Of a stretch of 64,000 bases of DNA, positions 17,323-26,562 are shown in pieces; positions within the stretch are counted from its first letter, which is position 1; the number at the start of each line of letters is the position of its first letter. The position numbers and the translations under genes are program-made. The notes beneath the pieces are model-generated. The model made no database searches, was not told the DNA's origin, and was given only the letters and a program-made list of their open reading frames with translations. Where the stretch lies: contig NZ_CP042262.1 of assembly GCF_007855645.1 (NCBI RefSeq), positions 248,001-312,000 of the forward strand, read 5' to 3'. This DNA comes from Qingshengfaniella alkalisoli. Lineage in GTDB: Bacteria; Pseudomonadota; Alphaproteobacteria; Rhodobacterales; Rhodobacteraceae.

Positions 17323-18351
17323 ATGACATCAGGTTTTGCAGAGTTTCTTCTGCGCCGGATCATCGGTTTCGTCGGGTGCTTCTGGTGCTGGCGCTGATGA
17401 TCTTCGTGCTAGCCCGGGTCGTGCCCGGAGACCCGGCCCGGATTGCATTGGGACCAACGGCTTCACAGGAACAGGTCGACGCGTTGCGCACGGATATGGG
17501 GCTGGACGATCCCTTACCCGTTCAATTCGTCAACTTCCTGTCGGGCGCCGTTCAGGGAGATTTCGGCAATTCGCTGATTTCAGGCAAGCCGGTCGCGCAG
17601 GAGATTGCGGGGCTCCTTCCTGCCACACTCGAACTCGTCATGACAACGCTGGTCATCATGTTGATTGTTGGTGTGCCGCTTGGTGTATTGGCCGCGCGTT
17701 ATCGCAATAGCTGGATCGATGCTGTGTTGCGGATTGTTTCGTTGATCGGTGTGACGATGCCGAGCTTCCTGTTCGCGATCCTATTGCAACTTTGCGCGGC
17801 TTATTACCTGAGCGACTGGCCGCTTTTGGGACGTATTTCGCGCGATCTTGCCGATCTCAACGGGCCCACCGGGCCTTTACACGATCGACGGCATTCTGAC
17901 AGGGCGGCTGGATGTCACGCTGGACGCCTTGCGGCACCTAGCATTCCCGGCGCTTGCGCTGGCAATGTCGGGGATCGGCCAGATCATGCGGATCACGCGG
18001 TCGGCAATGATCGAGCATCAACGTCGCGATCACGTGCAGACGCTGCGCAGCTTCGGTGTTCCGGGGCGGGTCGTGACCTTTCGCTACCTTCTCAAGCTGT
18101 CGTCCATCGCGCCGCTTACCATCATGGGCCTGGAGTTCGCATCGCTGATTGGAAACGCCTTCGTGGTCGAGATGGTCTTTTCCTGGGGCGGCTTTGCCTC
18201 TGCGGGGCTGGAGGCGGTCATGCAGAAAGACCTGAACGCGGTGATGGCCGTGGTGCTGGTCTCGGGTTGCTTCTTCGTGGTGGCGAACCTCCTGATCGAT
18301 ATCGCCATCGGCTTTCTGGACCCGCGTCTCAGCATCAAGGAGGGCCGCTAA
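17323..18351 (+). pseudogene. ABC transporter permease, DppB type, with two compensating frameshifts
   Basis: Begins MTSGFAEFLLRRIIGFVG. At 17374-17376 a base appears to be missing (GGG where GGGG restores VLLVLALMIFVLARVVPGDPA), so the written frame hits a stop at 17396. The middle part (PVQFVNFLSGAVQGDFGNSL, then ATLELVMTTLVIML) is read in another frame. An extra base near 17850 returns the original frame at PISTGPPGLYTIDGIL, which runs to IDIAIGFLDPRLSIKEGR. The two changes cancel, and the 342-residue product would be a normal DppB. Strict reading gives no complete permease, so this is real decay or two sequencing indels. The stop overlaps the next start by one base. Confidence 0.8.
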
Positions 18352-19223
18352 TGTCCGCAACGACCGAACAGCCTGATGTGCTATCGGCACGCCAGATGGC
18401 CTGGATGCGCTTTCGTGCCAATCCGGTCGCCGTGTTGGGTGCAGTCATGGTCGCGTCCGTCATAATCTGTGCGATCTTCGCGCCACTGATCGCGCCTTAC
18501 CCTGACCATGCGGGGGCAGCCATCAATTTCCGGGCCAAGCATCTGCCGCCAGATGCGGAATATCTGCTCGGCACGGACAAGGTGGGCCGGGATATCCTGA
18601 CCCGTGTGATCTATGGCTTCCGGGTGTCGCTGATGCTGGTCGCAGGCGTCCTTCTGGTTGCAGTACCGGTTGGCGGTGCGCTGGGGTTGCTGGCCGGGTA
18701 TTTCGGCGGCTGGACCGAACGGCTGATCACGGGTTTCACCAATGTCATGCTGGCTATCCCACCGCTGGTGATGGCGCTGGCCGTGGGCAACGTTCTGACC
18801 CCGAGCCTGACCAATGCGATGCTGGCCATCGCACTGCTGTGGTGGACATGGCATGCGCGGCTTGTCTACCGCGTATCCAAATCCGTGGCCGCCGAAGATT
18901 TCGTCGAGGCCGCGCGACTGGCCGGGGCGTCGCATCTGCATATCCTGTTGCGCGAGATCCTTCCCAACTGCATCGCGGTGATTTCGGTAAAGACCACGCT
19001 GGATGCGGCCTTCATCATCCTGTTTGGTGCGACGCTGTCATTCCTTGGACTCGGCGTTCAGCCACCCACGCCGGACCTGGGCACGATGGTTGCCGATGGG
19101 CGGCAGTTCCTGCCCGAGAAATGGTGGGGCGTGCTGGCCCCCGGTCTGGCGATCTTCTACGCGACGCTGGGGTTCAACCTGCTGGGCGACGGCCTGCGCG
19201 ACATGTTCGACGTGGAGGTGTGA
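18351..19223 (+). CDS. ABC transporter permease, DppC type
   Basis: A 290-residue inner-membrane permease starting MSATTEQPDVLSARQMAWMR. Family features are YLLGTDKVGRDILTRVIYG near residue 65, the EAA loop VEAARLAGASHLHILLREIL (around residue 185), and the ending LLGDGLRDMFDVEV. About six membrane segments are predicted. The true start is the ATG in TAATG at 18351; a longer frame upstream is only the frameshifted middle of the preceding permease. It is the partner of the preceding DppB in a peptide- or hydantoin-type importer. Confidence 0.9.
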   Translation: MSATTEQPDVLSARQMAWMRFRANPVAVLGAVMVASVIICAIFAPLIAPYPDHAGAAINFRAKHLPPDAEYLLGTDKVGRDILTRVIYGFRVSLMLVAGVLLVAVPVGGALGLLAGYFGGWTERLITGFTNVMLAIPPLVMALAVGNVLTPSLTNAMLAIALLWWTWHARLVYRVSKSVAAEDFVEAARLAGASHLHILLREILPNCIAVISVKTTLDAAFIILFGATLSFLGLGVQPPTPDLGTMVADGRQFLPEKWWGVLAPGLAIFYATLGFNLLGDGLRDMFDVEV

Positions 19224-19226
19224 GCG

Positions 19227-20903
19227 ATGGATCTGCTTGATGTACGCAATCTGAACCTGAGCTTCACCAGCTATGGCCGCAAGGTGGATATCCTGAAGGA
19301 CGTGTCGCTGAAAATCGCGCAGGGGCAACGTGTTGCGCTGATCGGCGAGACGGGATCGGGCAAGTCGATCACCTCGAAAGCGGTGCTCAACACGCTGCCC
19401 GGCAATGCCGATATCACGGGCGGCGAAGTCTTGTGGCGCGGCGAAGACTTGTTGAAGAAGTCCGATGCGGCCCGCGAGGGCCTGAAGGGCATCGAGATGT
19501 CGGTGGTCATGCAGGACCCGTTATCTTCGTTCAACCCGGTCTTCACCATCGGGCGACATCTCGACGATGTGTTGTTCTGGGCGGATCGGCGCGCGGGTCG
19601 CAAACGCGGCCGTGGCGAACGGCGCGCACATATTACGCAGGTTCTTCGCAAGGTTCAGCTGTCCGATCCCGATCGGGTGATCCGGTCTTACCCGTCGCAG
19701 CTGTCGGGCGGTATGCGCCAACGTGTGCTGATTGCGCTGGCGCTGATGAACAAGCCGGCGCTGCTGATCGCAGACGAGCCGGGAACTGCGCTTGATGTGA
19801 CCACGCAGGACGAGATCCTGAAGCTGATCAACGGGCTGGTTCGGGATGAGGGCCTGTCGCTGCTGATGATCACCCATAATCTGGGTGTTGTGCGAATGAC
19901 GGCGGATTATGTGTATGTGATGTGCAAGGGCGAGGTCGTGGAACACGGGCCGCTGAAGCGCATCTTCGAGGCACCGCAGACGGATTACACGCGGGAGCTG
20001 ATCGGTGCGATACCGCCGCTTTACGGTGCGCAGGTCAAGGATCAGCCGGTCGCGGCAGGCGAGACGATGATCCATCTGGACGGTGTCAGCAAGACCTTCA
20101 CCGAAAGCCGGTTGTTGCGACCCAACCACCAGACCCATGCCGTTCGAGGTGTCGATATCGATATCCGGACGGGAGAGATTTTCGGGCTGGCAGGCGAAAG
20201 CGGGTCCGGCAAGACAACGGTTGCGCGGATGGTGATGGGGATCATGAACCCCAGCCAGGGCCGCGTGACGCTGGACGGCGTTCCGCTTCAGGAGATGGCC
20301 GAAGGGCGGGCGGATCGTTCGCTGGCGCAGATCGTCTACCAGAACCCGGGCACCTCGCTGAACCCCAAGCGCACGATCGGGCAGACGTTGTCCGTGCCGT
20401 TGAATTTTGCCGGGTTGGATCGCAAGGACCAGTCCCACCGGATGGACGAGTTGCTGGAACGGGTGGATCTGCCGCGCAGTTTCATCAGCCGCTATCCGCA
20501 TGAACTGTCCGGCGGGCAGAAGCAGCGGGTGGCAATCGCGCGCGCACTGGCCGCGAATCCGCGATTGATCGTGCTGGATGAGCCAACCTCGGCGCTGGAC
20601 GTCTCGGTGCAAAAGCGCGTCATCGCGTTGTTGGAAGAGCTGCGTGACGAACTTGGGCTGACCTATCTGTTCATCAGCCATGATCTGTCGCTGATGCGCA
20701 ACTTCTGTTCACGCATCGCGATCATGCTGCGGGGCGAGTTGGTTGAACAGGGCACACCGCGCGAGGTCTTCGGCGATCCGCAGCACCCTTACACGCGCGC
20801 GCTGATCGCGGCGATCCCGGTCATCACCGATGCCGAGGAGGCGGCGAAGCCAAGCGTCACCCTCGAAGAAAAACAACAATTCCTCGTGTCCTCAGCGGCA
20901 TGA
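19227..20903 (+). CDS. ABC transporter ATPase with two fused nucleotide-binding domains (DppDF type)
   Basis: A 558-residue protein carrying both ATPase halves of a Dpp/Gsi-type importer. In domain 1, Walker A is GETGSGKSI near residue 41 and the signature LSGGMRQRVL near 160. In domain 2, Walker A is GESGSGKTT near residue 325, the signature LSGGQKQRVAIARAL near 428 and Walker B LIVLDEPTSALD. Both H-loops are present (ITHNLG, ISHDLS). It replaces the separate DppD and DppF of the first importer in this window, so the two transport clusters are of different descent. The start is 3 bases after the DppC stop. Confidence 0.92.
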   Translation: MDLLDVRNLNLSFTSYGRKVDILKDVSLKIAQGQRVALIGETGSGKSITSKAVLNTLPGNADITGGEVLWRGEDLLKKSDAAREGLKGIEMSVVMQDPLSSFNPVFTIGRHLDDVLFWADRRAGRKRGRGERRAHITQVLRKVQLSDPDRVIRSYPSQLSGGMRQRVLIALALMNKPALLIADEPGTALDVTTQDEILKLINGLVRDEGLSLLMITHNLGVVRMTADYVYVMCKGEVVEHGPLKRIFEAPQTDYTRELIGAIPPLYGAQVKDQPVAAGETMIHLDGVSKTFTESRLLRPNHQTHAVRGVDIDIRTGEIFGLAGESGSGKTTVARMVMGIMNPSQGRVTLDGVPLQEMAEGRADRSLAQIVYQNPGTSLNPKRTIGQTLSVPLNFAGLDRKDQSHRMDELLERVDLPRSFISRYPHELSGGQKQRVAIARALAANPRLIVLDEPTSALDVSVQKRVIALLEELRDELGLTYLFISHDLSLMRNFCSRIAIMLRGELVEQGTPREVFGDPQHPYTRALIAAIPVITDAEEAAKPSVTLEEKQQFLVSSAA

Positions 20904-20919
20904 GCCAAAGGAGAAGAGT

Positions 20920-22476
20920 ATGGTTCTGAGACTAGGCATTGATGTCGGCGGCACCAATACGGACGCCGTGATCCTGCGGGACCGGGAAGTGCTGGCGGGT
21001 GTCAAGAGTTCCACCACCGAAGACGTGATGAGCGGGATTTCCAATGCCCTGGAGGCCGTCATCGAAAAGGCGGGCGTTGAACGTGACGCGATTGACGTCA
21101 CCATGATCGGAACGACGCATTTCACGAATGCGGTGATCGAGCGGCGCGCGCTTGATCCCGTGGCGGCGATCCGTCTGGGACTGCCCGCCACGGCCTGCCT
21201 GCCGCCGATGGTGGACTGGCCCGAGGACCTGGTCGAAATGGTTGGCGGTCATCGCTACCTCGTGCGCGGCGGCTATGAATTCGACGGTCGCGAAATCGCG
21301 GCGCTCGATGAGGACGAGATCACCCGCATCGCCAAGGACATCGCCGACAAGGGGATCAAGGCGGCGGCAATCAGCTCCGTCTTCTCGCCCATCAATCAGG
21401 ACATGGAACTTCGGGCACGCGATCTGCTGCGCGAGGTATGCCCGGACCTGCCCGTGGTGCTGTCGAGTGAAATCGGGCGTATCGGCCTGCTGGAGCGCGA
21501 GAGTGCGGCAATCATGAATGCCAGCCTGCTGAGCCTGTCGGATCAGACGGTCGAGGCGTTTGGCAACGCGCTGAAAGGTGCCGGACTGACCTGCCCGTTC
21601 TTCGTCACGCAAAATGACGGGACATTGATGGCGGCGGATATGGTGCGCAGGTTCCCGGTGCTGACCTTTGCGTCCGGGCCGACCAATTCCATGCGCGGTG
21701 CCGCGTTCCTGACTGGCGTCAAGGAAGCCATCGTGATCGACATCGGCGGCACGACTACAGATGTGGGCGCCTTGCAGCACGGTTTCCCAAGGCAGGCGGC
21801 CACGGTTGTCGATGTGGGCGGTGTACGCACGAACTTCCGGATGCCGGACGTGTTTTCCGTCGGCCTTGGCGGTGGGACGATGATCGCGGGCACAGCCGAC
21901 AATCTTCAGATCGGTCCGAAATCGGTGGGCTACCGTCTGACCACGGATGCCCTGGTGTTCGGGGGCGAGACCTTGACCACGACAGATATCGCGGTGCGTG
22001 CGGGCATGGCAGAAATCGGTGATGCCTCCAAGGTGGCGGATATCGACCCGGCGCTGGTGGAGGCGGCCAGGCAGGGCATTGCCGACATGCTGGAAATGGC
22101 CGTTGAGCGCAGCCGGATCAGCCCGGATCCCATCCCGGTGATTGCCGTTGGTGGCGGGTCGATCCTTGCGCCCGACCATATCGGTGATCTGGAGGTGCTG
22201 CGGCCCGAAAACTTCGCCGTGGCCAACGCTGTCGGCGCGGCCATTGCCCAGATTTCAGGCGAGGTCGATCGCATCTTCGCGCTGGATGGCACAAGCCGCG
22301 AGGAATGCCTTGCCGCAGCCGAGAAGGAAGCGAACGACGCGGCGATTGCAGCAGGCGCAAAGGCAGACACCCTGACGGTAATCGAGCGCGAGGATGTGCC
22401 GCTGGCCTATCTGCCGGGCAATGCCACGCGCATTCACCTGAAAGTCGTCGGAGAAATGGGAGACGTCCATGCGTGA
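20920..22476 (+). CDS. hydantoinase/oxoprolinase-family protein (HyuA-like)
   Basis: A 518-residue member of the HyuA/oxoprolinase superfamily. The ATPase-like fold shows GIDVGGTNTDAVILRD at the N-terminus and IVIDIGGTTTDVGAL near residue 273. GAAIAQISGEVDRIF lies late in the chain. The ATG at 20920 has AAAGGAGA just upstream; the longer open frame overlaps the ATPase gene and lacks a site. It is shorter than 5-oxoprolinase-type HyuA and is followed by two DUF917 genes, a recurrent partnership. It probably opens a cyclic amide (hydantoin, thiohydantoin or oxoproline-like) in an ATP-dependent way. The substrate is unproven. Confidence 0.85.
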   Translation: MVLRLGIDVGGTNTDAVILRDREVLAGVKSSTTEDVMSGISNALEAVIEKAGVERDAIDVTMIGTTHFTNAVIERRALDPVAAIRLGLPATACLPPMVDWPEDLVEMVGGHRYLVRGGYEFDGREIAALDEDEITRIAKDIADKGIKAAAISSVFSPINQDMELRARDLLREVCPDLPVVLSSEIGRIGLLERESAAIMNASLLSLSDQTVEAFGNALKGAGLTCPFFVTQNDGTLMAADMVRRFPVLTFASGPTNSMRGAAFLTGVKEAIVIDIGGTTTDVGALQHGFPRQAATVVDVGGVRTNFRMPDVFSVGLGGGTMIAGTADNLQIGPKSVGYRLTTDALVFGGETLTTTDIAVRAGMAEIGDASKVADIDPALVEAARQGIADMLEMAVERSRISPDPIPVIAVGGGSILAPDHIGDLEVLRPENFAVANAVGAAIAQISGEVDRIFALDGTSREECLAAAEKEANDAAIAAGAKADTLTVIEREDVPLAYLPGNATRIHLKVVGEMGDVHA

Positions 22477-23572
22477 CCTGAAGGATCAATGCTGGGTTCT
22501 CACTGAAGAGGATATCGACGCGCTGGAAATCGGGTCCGGAATCCTGGGCACCGGTGGGGGCGGAAACCCCTATATCGGAAAGCTGCGTGCAAGACAGGCG
22601 CTGCGCGAAGGCTATGAGCTGAAGGTTCTGCCGCTCAATGCCATTGCCGATGAGGCGATGGTCGTGCCGCTTGGGGGCATAGGCGCACCCTTGGTATCTT
22701 TCGAGCGGCTGAAGGAAGGGCGTGAAGGGTTGCGCTGTCTACGGTCGCTGGAAGAACGGCTGGGTTTCAAGGCCGATGCCGTCGCCTGCGAAGAGATCGG
22801 TGGTCAGAATTCCATGGAGCCGCTGATCACCGGGGCCTTTGCGGGTCTCCCCGTTGTCGATGGCGACGGGATGGGGCGTGCCTTTCCCGAGATGCAGATG
22901 ACGACCTATTCCATCTATGGGCATCGTTCGACCCCGTCGGTCATGTGCGACCCCCATGGCAATGCGGTCGCCTTCGAGAATGCCATCACTGAAAAATGGC
23001 ACGAAACCATGGCGCGGGCCTGCGTGATCGCACAGGGCGGAGCGTCGGTTCTGGCGTCGGCACCGATGAGCGGGGCCTATGTCAAACGCTATTCCATACC
23101 GCACACCTACACGCAGGCCATCGGGCTGGGACGTGCGGTCATGGATGCGCGCAAAACACATTCCGATCCGATTGCAGCGATTTGCGAACGCGAGGGTGGG
23201 CAGCACATCTTTTCGGGCAAGATCAACGATCTGAAGCGGCATTTCAAAGGCGGCTTCAACGTGGGCGTTGCCAGCATAGAAGGGTTGGACAGCTATCGCG
23301 GATCGATCGGACAGATCACCATCCAGAACGAATACCTGATGTTCGAACGTGACGGTCAGATGGTTACCTGCGTGCCGGATCTGGTTGTCGTGCTGGACCT
23401 GGATACGGGCCTGCCGATCACGACGGAAATCCTGCGCTACGGTCAACGGATCGCGGTTCTGGCGCTTCCCTGCCATGAACTGCTGCGAACACCGCAGGCG
23501 CTGGATGTGGTGGGGCCAGCCTGTTTCGGGTTTCCCGATGTGATCTACAAGCCACTTGCGGAGGCGGCATGA
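22469..23572 (+). CDS. DUF917 (S-methyl thiohydantoin desulfurase-like) protein, copy 1
   Basis: A 367-residue DUF917 protein. The hallmark glycine-rich start is GSGILGTGGGGNPYIG (around residues 27-42), then PLGGIGAPLVSFERL, ACEEIGGQNSMEPL and LPVVDGDGMGRAFPEMQM. The C-terminal part holds DLVVVLDLDTGLPITTE. The family is tied to hydantoin and thiohydantoin breakdown with HyuA-like partners. The start overlaps the HyuA-like gene by 8 bases and the stop overlaps copy 2 by ATGA, so the three are translated together. Copy 1 and copy 2 are clearly paralogous and may form a heteromer. Confidence 0.88.
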   Translation: MRDLKDQCWVLTEEDIDALEIGSGILGTGGGGNPYIGKLRARQALREGYELKVLPLNAIADEAMVVPLGGIGAPLVSFERLKEGREGLRCLRSLEERLGFKADAVACEEIGGQNSMEPLITGAFAGLPVVDGDGMGRAFPEMQMTTYSIYGHRSTPSVMCDPHGNAVAFENAITEKWHETMARACVIAQGGASVLASAPMSGAYVKRYSIPHTYTQAIGLGRAVMDARKTHSDPIAAICEREGGQHIFSGKINDLKRHFKGGFNVGVASIEGLDSYRGSIGQITIQNEYLMFERDGQMVTCVPDLVVVLDLDTGLPITTEILRYGQRIAVLALPCHELLRTPQALDVVGPACFGFPDVIYKPLAEAA

Positions 23573-24669
23573 GCGGATTCACCGTCACACAGGAGGACAT
23601 GGAGGCCATCGCGCTTGGCGGTGCCTTCCTTGGAACAGGCGGCGGCGGCGACCCTTACATCGGCAAGCTGATGGCGGAGCGTGCCATGCGGCAAAGCGGT
23701 CCGGTCACGGTTATCGATCCCGCGGATGTTCCCGATGATGCGTTGTGTGTGCCCGTCTGCATGATGGGTGCGCCCACTGTCATGTTGGAAAAGCTGCCAA
23801 ATGGCCACGAGGCCTTGGGAGCGCTGGCCGCGTTGGAGGCCTATCTGGGTCGAAAGGCGGACTACCTGATCTGCATCGAGGCGGGCGGGCTGAATTCGAC
23901 AATCCCGTTCGCCGTTTCTGCCGCAACGGGGCTGCCGCTGATCGACGGTGACGGGATGGGCCGGGCCTTTCCGGAACTGCAGATGGTCAGTTTCACGATG
24001 CACGATGTGTCGGCCACGCCGATGGTCCTGGCAGACGACAAGGGCAACAGCAGCGTTCTGAACGCCATTTCCAACCTTTGGACGGAACGTCTGGCTCGTG
24101 CGCAAACGGTCGAGATGGGCGGCGCGGCACTGGTCGCGCTGTATCCGATGAGCGGAGCCGAGATGAAGCGCGGTATCCTGCGTAACACCCTTGGGCTGGT
24201 GCTGGAAATCGGGCGCGCCATCCAGTCGGAACGTCGGTCGAACCGCCACCCCGGCGATGCGCTGATAAAGCGGTGCGGCGGATATGATCTGTGCACTGGA
24301 CGTGTCGTCGATATCGAACGCAAGACTGAAGGCGGGTTCGCACGGGGGCGGGCGATCCTGCGCGGGCTGGAAGATCAGCAAGGCAAGGAGTTCTACCTGT
24401 CATTCCAGAACGAGTTCCTGTGCCTGGAAGACGATGACGGGGTGCCACTGGCGCTGACGCCCGACCTGATTTGTGCGCTTGATGCGGATGGCGGGCTTCC
24501 GGTGACCACGGAATCGCTGCGGTTCGGCTTGGCCATCCGGCTGATCGGCCTGCCGGCAGATCCGCAATGGCGCACCGATGCGGGACTTGATCTGGCGGGT
24601 CCCGGATACTTTGGCTACGCGCATGCATTTTCCCCGATTGAAGACCTGACAAACGCGTCAAAGACATAA
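23569..24669 (+). CDS. DUF917 (S-methyl thiohydantoin desulfurase-like) protein, copy 2
   Basis: A 366-residue paralogue of the preceding protein. Shared motifs are LGGAFLGTGGGGDPYIGKLM, CIEAGGLNSTIPF, LPLIDGDGMGRAFPELQM and PDLICALDADGGLPVTTE. Differences cluster in the middle (TMHDVSATPMVLADDKGN against TYSIYGHRSTPSVMCDPHGN), so the copies may face different substrates or act as two subunits. It is followed by the binding-protein gene 18 bases later, with CAGGAGG as ribosome site. The reaction is inferred from the family only. Confidence 0.88.
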   Translation: MSGFTVTQEDMEAIALGGAFLGTGGGGDPYIGKLMAERAMRQSGPVTVIDPADVPDDALCVPVCMMGAPTVMLEKLPNGHEALGALAALEAYLGRKADYLICIEAGGLNSTIPFAVSAATGLPLIDGDGMGRAFPELQMVSFTMHDVSATPMVLADDKGNSSVLNAISNLWTERLARAQTVEMGGAALVALYPMSGAEMKRGILRNTLGLVLEIGRAIQSERRSNRHPGDALIKRCGGYDLCTGRVVDIERKTEGGFARGRAILRGLEDQQGKEFYLSFQNEFLCLEDDDGVPLALTPDLICALDADGGLPVTTESLRFGLAIRLIGLPADPQWRTDAGLDLAGPGYFGYAHAFSPIEDLTNASKT

Positions 24670-24687
24670 CCACAGGAGGTTGAAGAT

Positions 24688-26250
24688 ATGAAAAGACTAC
24701 TTGGAGCAACGGCCCTTTGCGCGCTGACGGCAGTGCCCGCGATAGCCCAGGACGACCAGGTGGCGATCACGGTGAACGCCGTGCAGATATTCGGCACGAT
24801 CGATCCCGCGAAGATCAACGACTACACGGAATACATGGCGGCGGTGAACCTTTATGACGCCCTTACCACGGTTGATGGCAGCGGCCAGGTCACACCCCAG
24901 CTGGCCGAAAGCTGGGATATTTCGGATGACAGCCTGACCTATACCTTCCATCTGAAGGCGGGGGCGACATTTCAGGACGGATCGCCGGTCACCGCGCAGG
25001 ATGTGGTCTATTCGATCAAGCGGCTGATCGGGATCAATGAAGGTCCGGCATATCTGTTCAGCGATCTGATTTCCGAAGACAGTGTGACCGCGCTTGACGA
25101 CCAGACGGTCGAAATCAAGCTGTCCAAGGTCTATGCGCCCTTCATCTCGATCACGCCGCTGCTGCTGGTCGTGAATGAAGATGCGATCGAGACCGCCGAT
25201 GGAGATGAGTGGGGCGAGACGTTCCTTGCTGATTCCAGCGCGGGGGCCGGTCCCTACAGCCTGCAAAGCTGGGATCGCGGAGCACAAATGACGCTGGCGC
25301 GCTATGACGGCTATCATGCCGGCTGGCCCAACGAGAAGCCGATTGACGAGGTTCGCTTTGTCATCACCCGTGACGAGGCAACCGTACGCGCACTTGCGCA
25401 GCGCGAGGAACTGGGGATCTCATCGCAATACCAGTCGCTGGAAACCTATGAAGGGATCGGCGCGCTGGAAAACTACCGGGTGATCACGGCCCCGACGGCG
25501 ACCGGATTTTACATCAAGATGAACAATCAAGTCGCGCCTACCGATGACGTCCATGTCCGCAAGGCAATCGCCATGGCGATGGATTACGACACGATCCGCG
25601 AGGTGATTTATCCGGGTGCCATCATGAAGGGGCCGCTCGCCGATGTCTTCGAGGCCGCCATCCCGGATGATGCCGAGGCGCCTGTCTATGACCTGACAGC
25701 CGCACAGGAAGAACTGGCCCAGTCGGAATATGCCGGGCAGGGGCCAATCAAGCTGGTTCATACCTATGTGTCGAACACACCGTTCGAGGAAGAGATCGCC
25801 CTTCTGTTCAAGGCGACGCTGGACAGCATCGGGTTTGACGTCGAAATCCGCCCGGAGCCCTGGAACCGGATCACCGAGCTGGCTTCATCCATCGAGACCA
25901 CGCCGCACACGACGCAGGTGTTCTACGGTCCGACCTACCCATCGCCGGATTCGGTGTTCTATGTTCAGTACGATTCCGACGCGTCGGGGACGTGGTCCGG
26001 AATGGACTGGGTGGAAGACCCGGCAATCGACGAGATGATCGAGGCGTCGCGCGCGGAAACCGACACGGACGCGCGCAACGGGATCTATCAGGATATCTAT
26101 AGCAAGCTCGTCGAAGATCAGCGGTCCGTCTGGCTTCTGGCGCAAGAACGTCGTTTTGCGGCGCATGAGTGCCTGCAAGGCTATGAATGGGTGCCGATGC
26201 AAAGCTGGGATTTCGATTTTTCACGCTTCAGCTGGTCCTGCGAGAACTGA
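24688..26250 (+). CDS. ABC transporter substrate-binding protein, family 5
   Basis: A 520-residue periplasmic binding protein of peptide-binder size. The signal peptide MKRLLGATALCALTAVPAIA is cleaved before QDDQ. Family 5 motifs are TPQLAESWDISDDSLTYTFH, then FQDGSPVTAQDVVYSIKRL near residue 110. It closes the operon that starts with the DppB/DppC/ATPase genes, so it supplies their ligand. Binding-protein genes usually come first, so the terminal position is less common. A strong hairpin follows the stop. The linked enzymes suggest a cyclic amide or a peptide-like ligand. Confidence 0.9.
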   Translation: MKRLLGATALCALTAVPAIAQDDQVAITVNAVQIFGTIDPAKINDYTEYMAAVNLYDALTTVDGSGQVTPQLAESWDISDDSLTYTFHLKAGATFQDGSPVTAQDVVYSIKRLIGINEGPAYLFSDLISEDSVTALDDQTVEIKLSKVYAPFISITPLLLVVNEDAIETADGDEWGETFLADSSAGAGPYSLQSWDRGAQMTLARYDGYHAGWPNEKPIDEVRFVITRDEATVRALAQREELGISSQYQSLETYEGIGALENYRVITAPTATGFYIKMNNQVAPTDDVHVRKAIAMAMDYDTIREVIYPGAIMKGPLADVFEAAIPDDAEAPVYDLTAAQEELAQSEYAGQGPIKLVHTYVSNTPFEEEIALLFKATLDSIGFDVEIRPEPWNRITELASSIETTPHTTQVFYGPTYPSPDSVFYVQYDSDASGTWSGMDWVEDPAIDEMIEASRAETDTDARNGIYQDIYSKLVEDQRSVWLLAQERRFAAHECLQGYEWVPMQSWDFDFSRFSWSCEN

Positions 26251-26258
26251 CTTCAAGC

Positions 26259-26284
26259 GGGGCAAGCGTCGGAACGCTTGCCCC
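26259..26284 (+). terminator. operon-end hairpin
   Basis: GGGGCAAGCG (26259-26268) pairs perfectly with CGCTTGCCCC (26275-26284) around a 6-base loop, 9 bases after the binding-protein stop. Only TTG follows, so it lacks a good T-run. It probably ends or protects the operon transcript. Confidence 0.65.
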
Positions 26285-26562
26285 TTGCATGCCTTGTCTG
26301 ATCTGGCGGACAAGCACGTCCAGAATGAGTGCGGAGGTGGCACACTGGAAGGGCGCGGCTAAGGCGTCGGGCAATGTCGTCGAAAAGAAAATAGCGCGGC
26401 TCGTTGTCGGAAAGTTTCTACAACTTCGTCAGCCGATGTTTTCCAAGAAATCCGAGCAACAATGCCTTGGCGCGCCCGCGATGAGCGTGGTGCGAGGCCC
26501 GCGCCATTTCTGCGTTGCCGACGACGATTGCGTCGAACACTGCCCTGTCGATATTGCTCGGC
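26285..26562. other. intergenic region without recognised gene
   Basis: Space between the convergent binding-protein and fasciclin genes. A few short frames are open, with no ribosome site or family motif. I see nothing else in it. Confidence 0.5.

Noticed and set aside
17370-17860. Programmed frameshifting in the DppB permease gene
   Set aside because: It would need a shift in one direction and then the opposite one, and permeases of this family are not known to use it.
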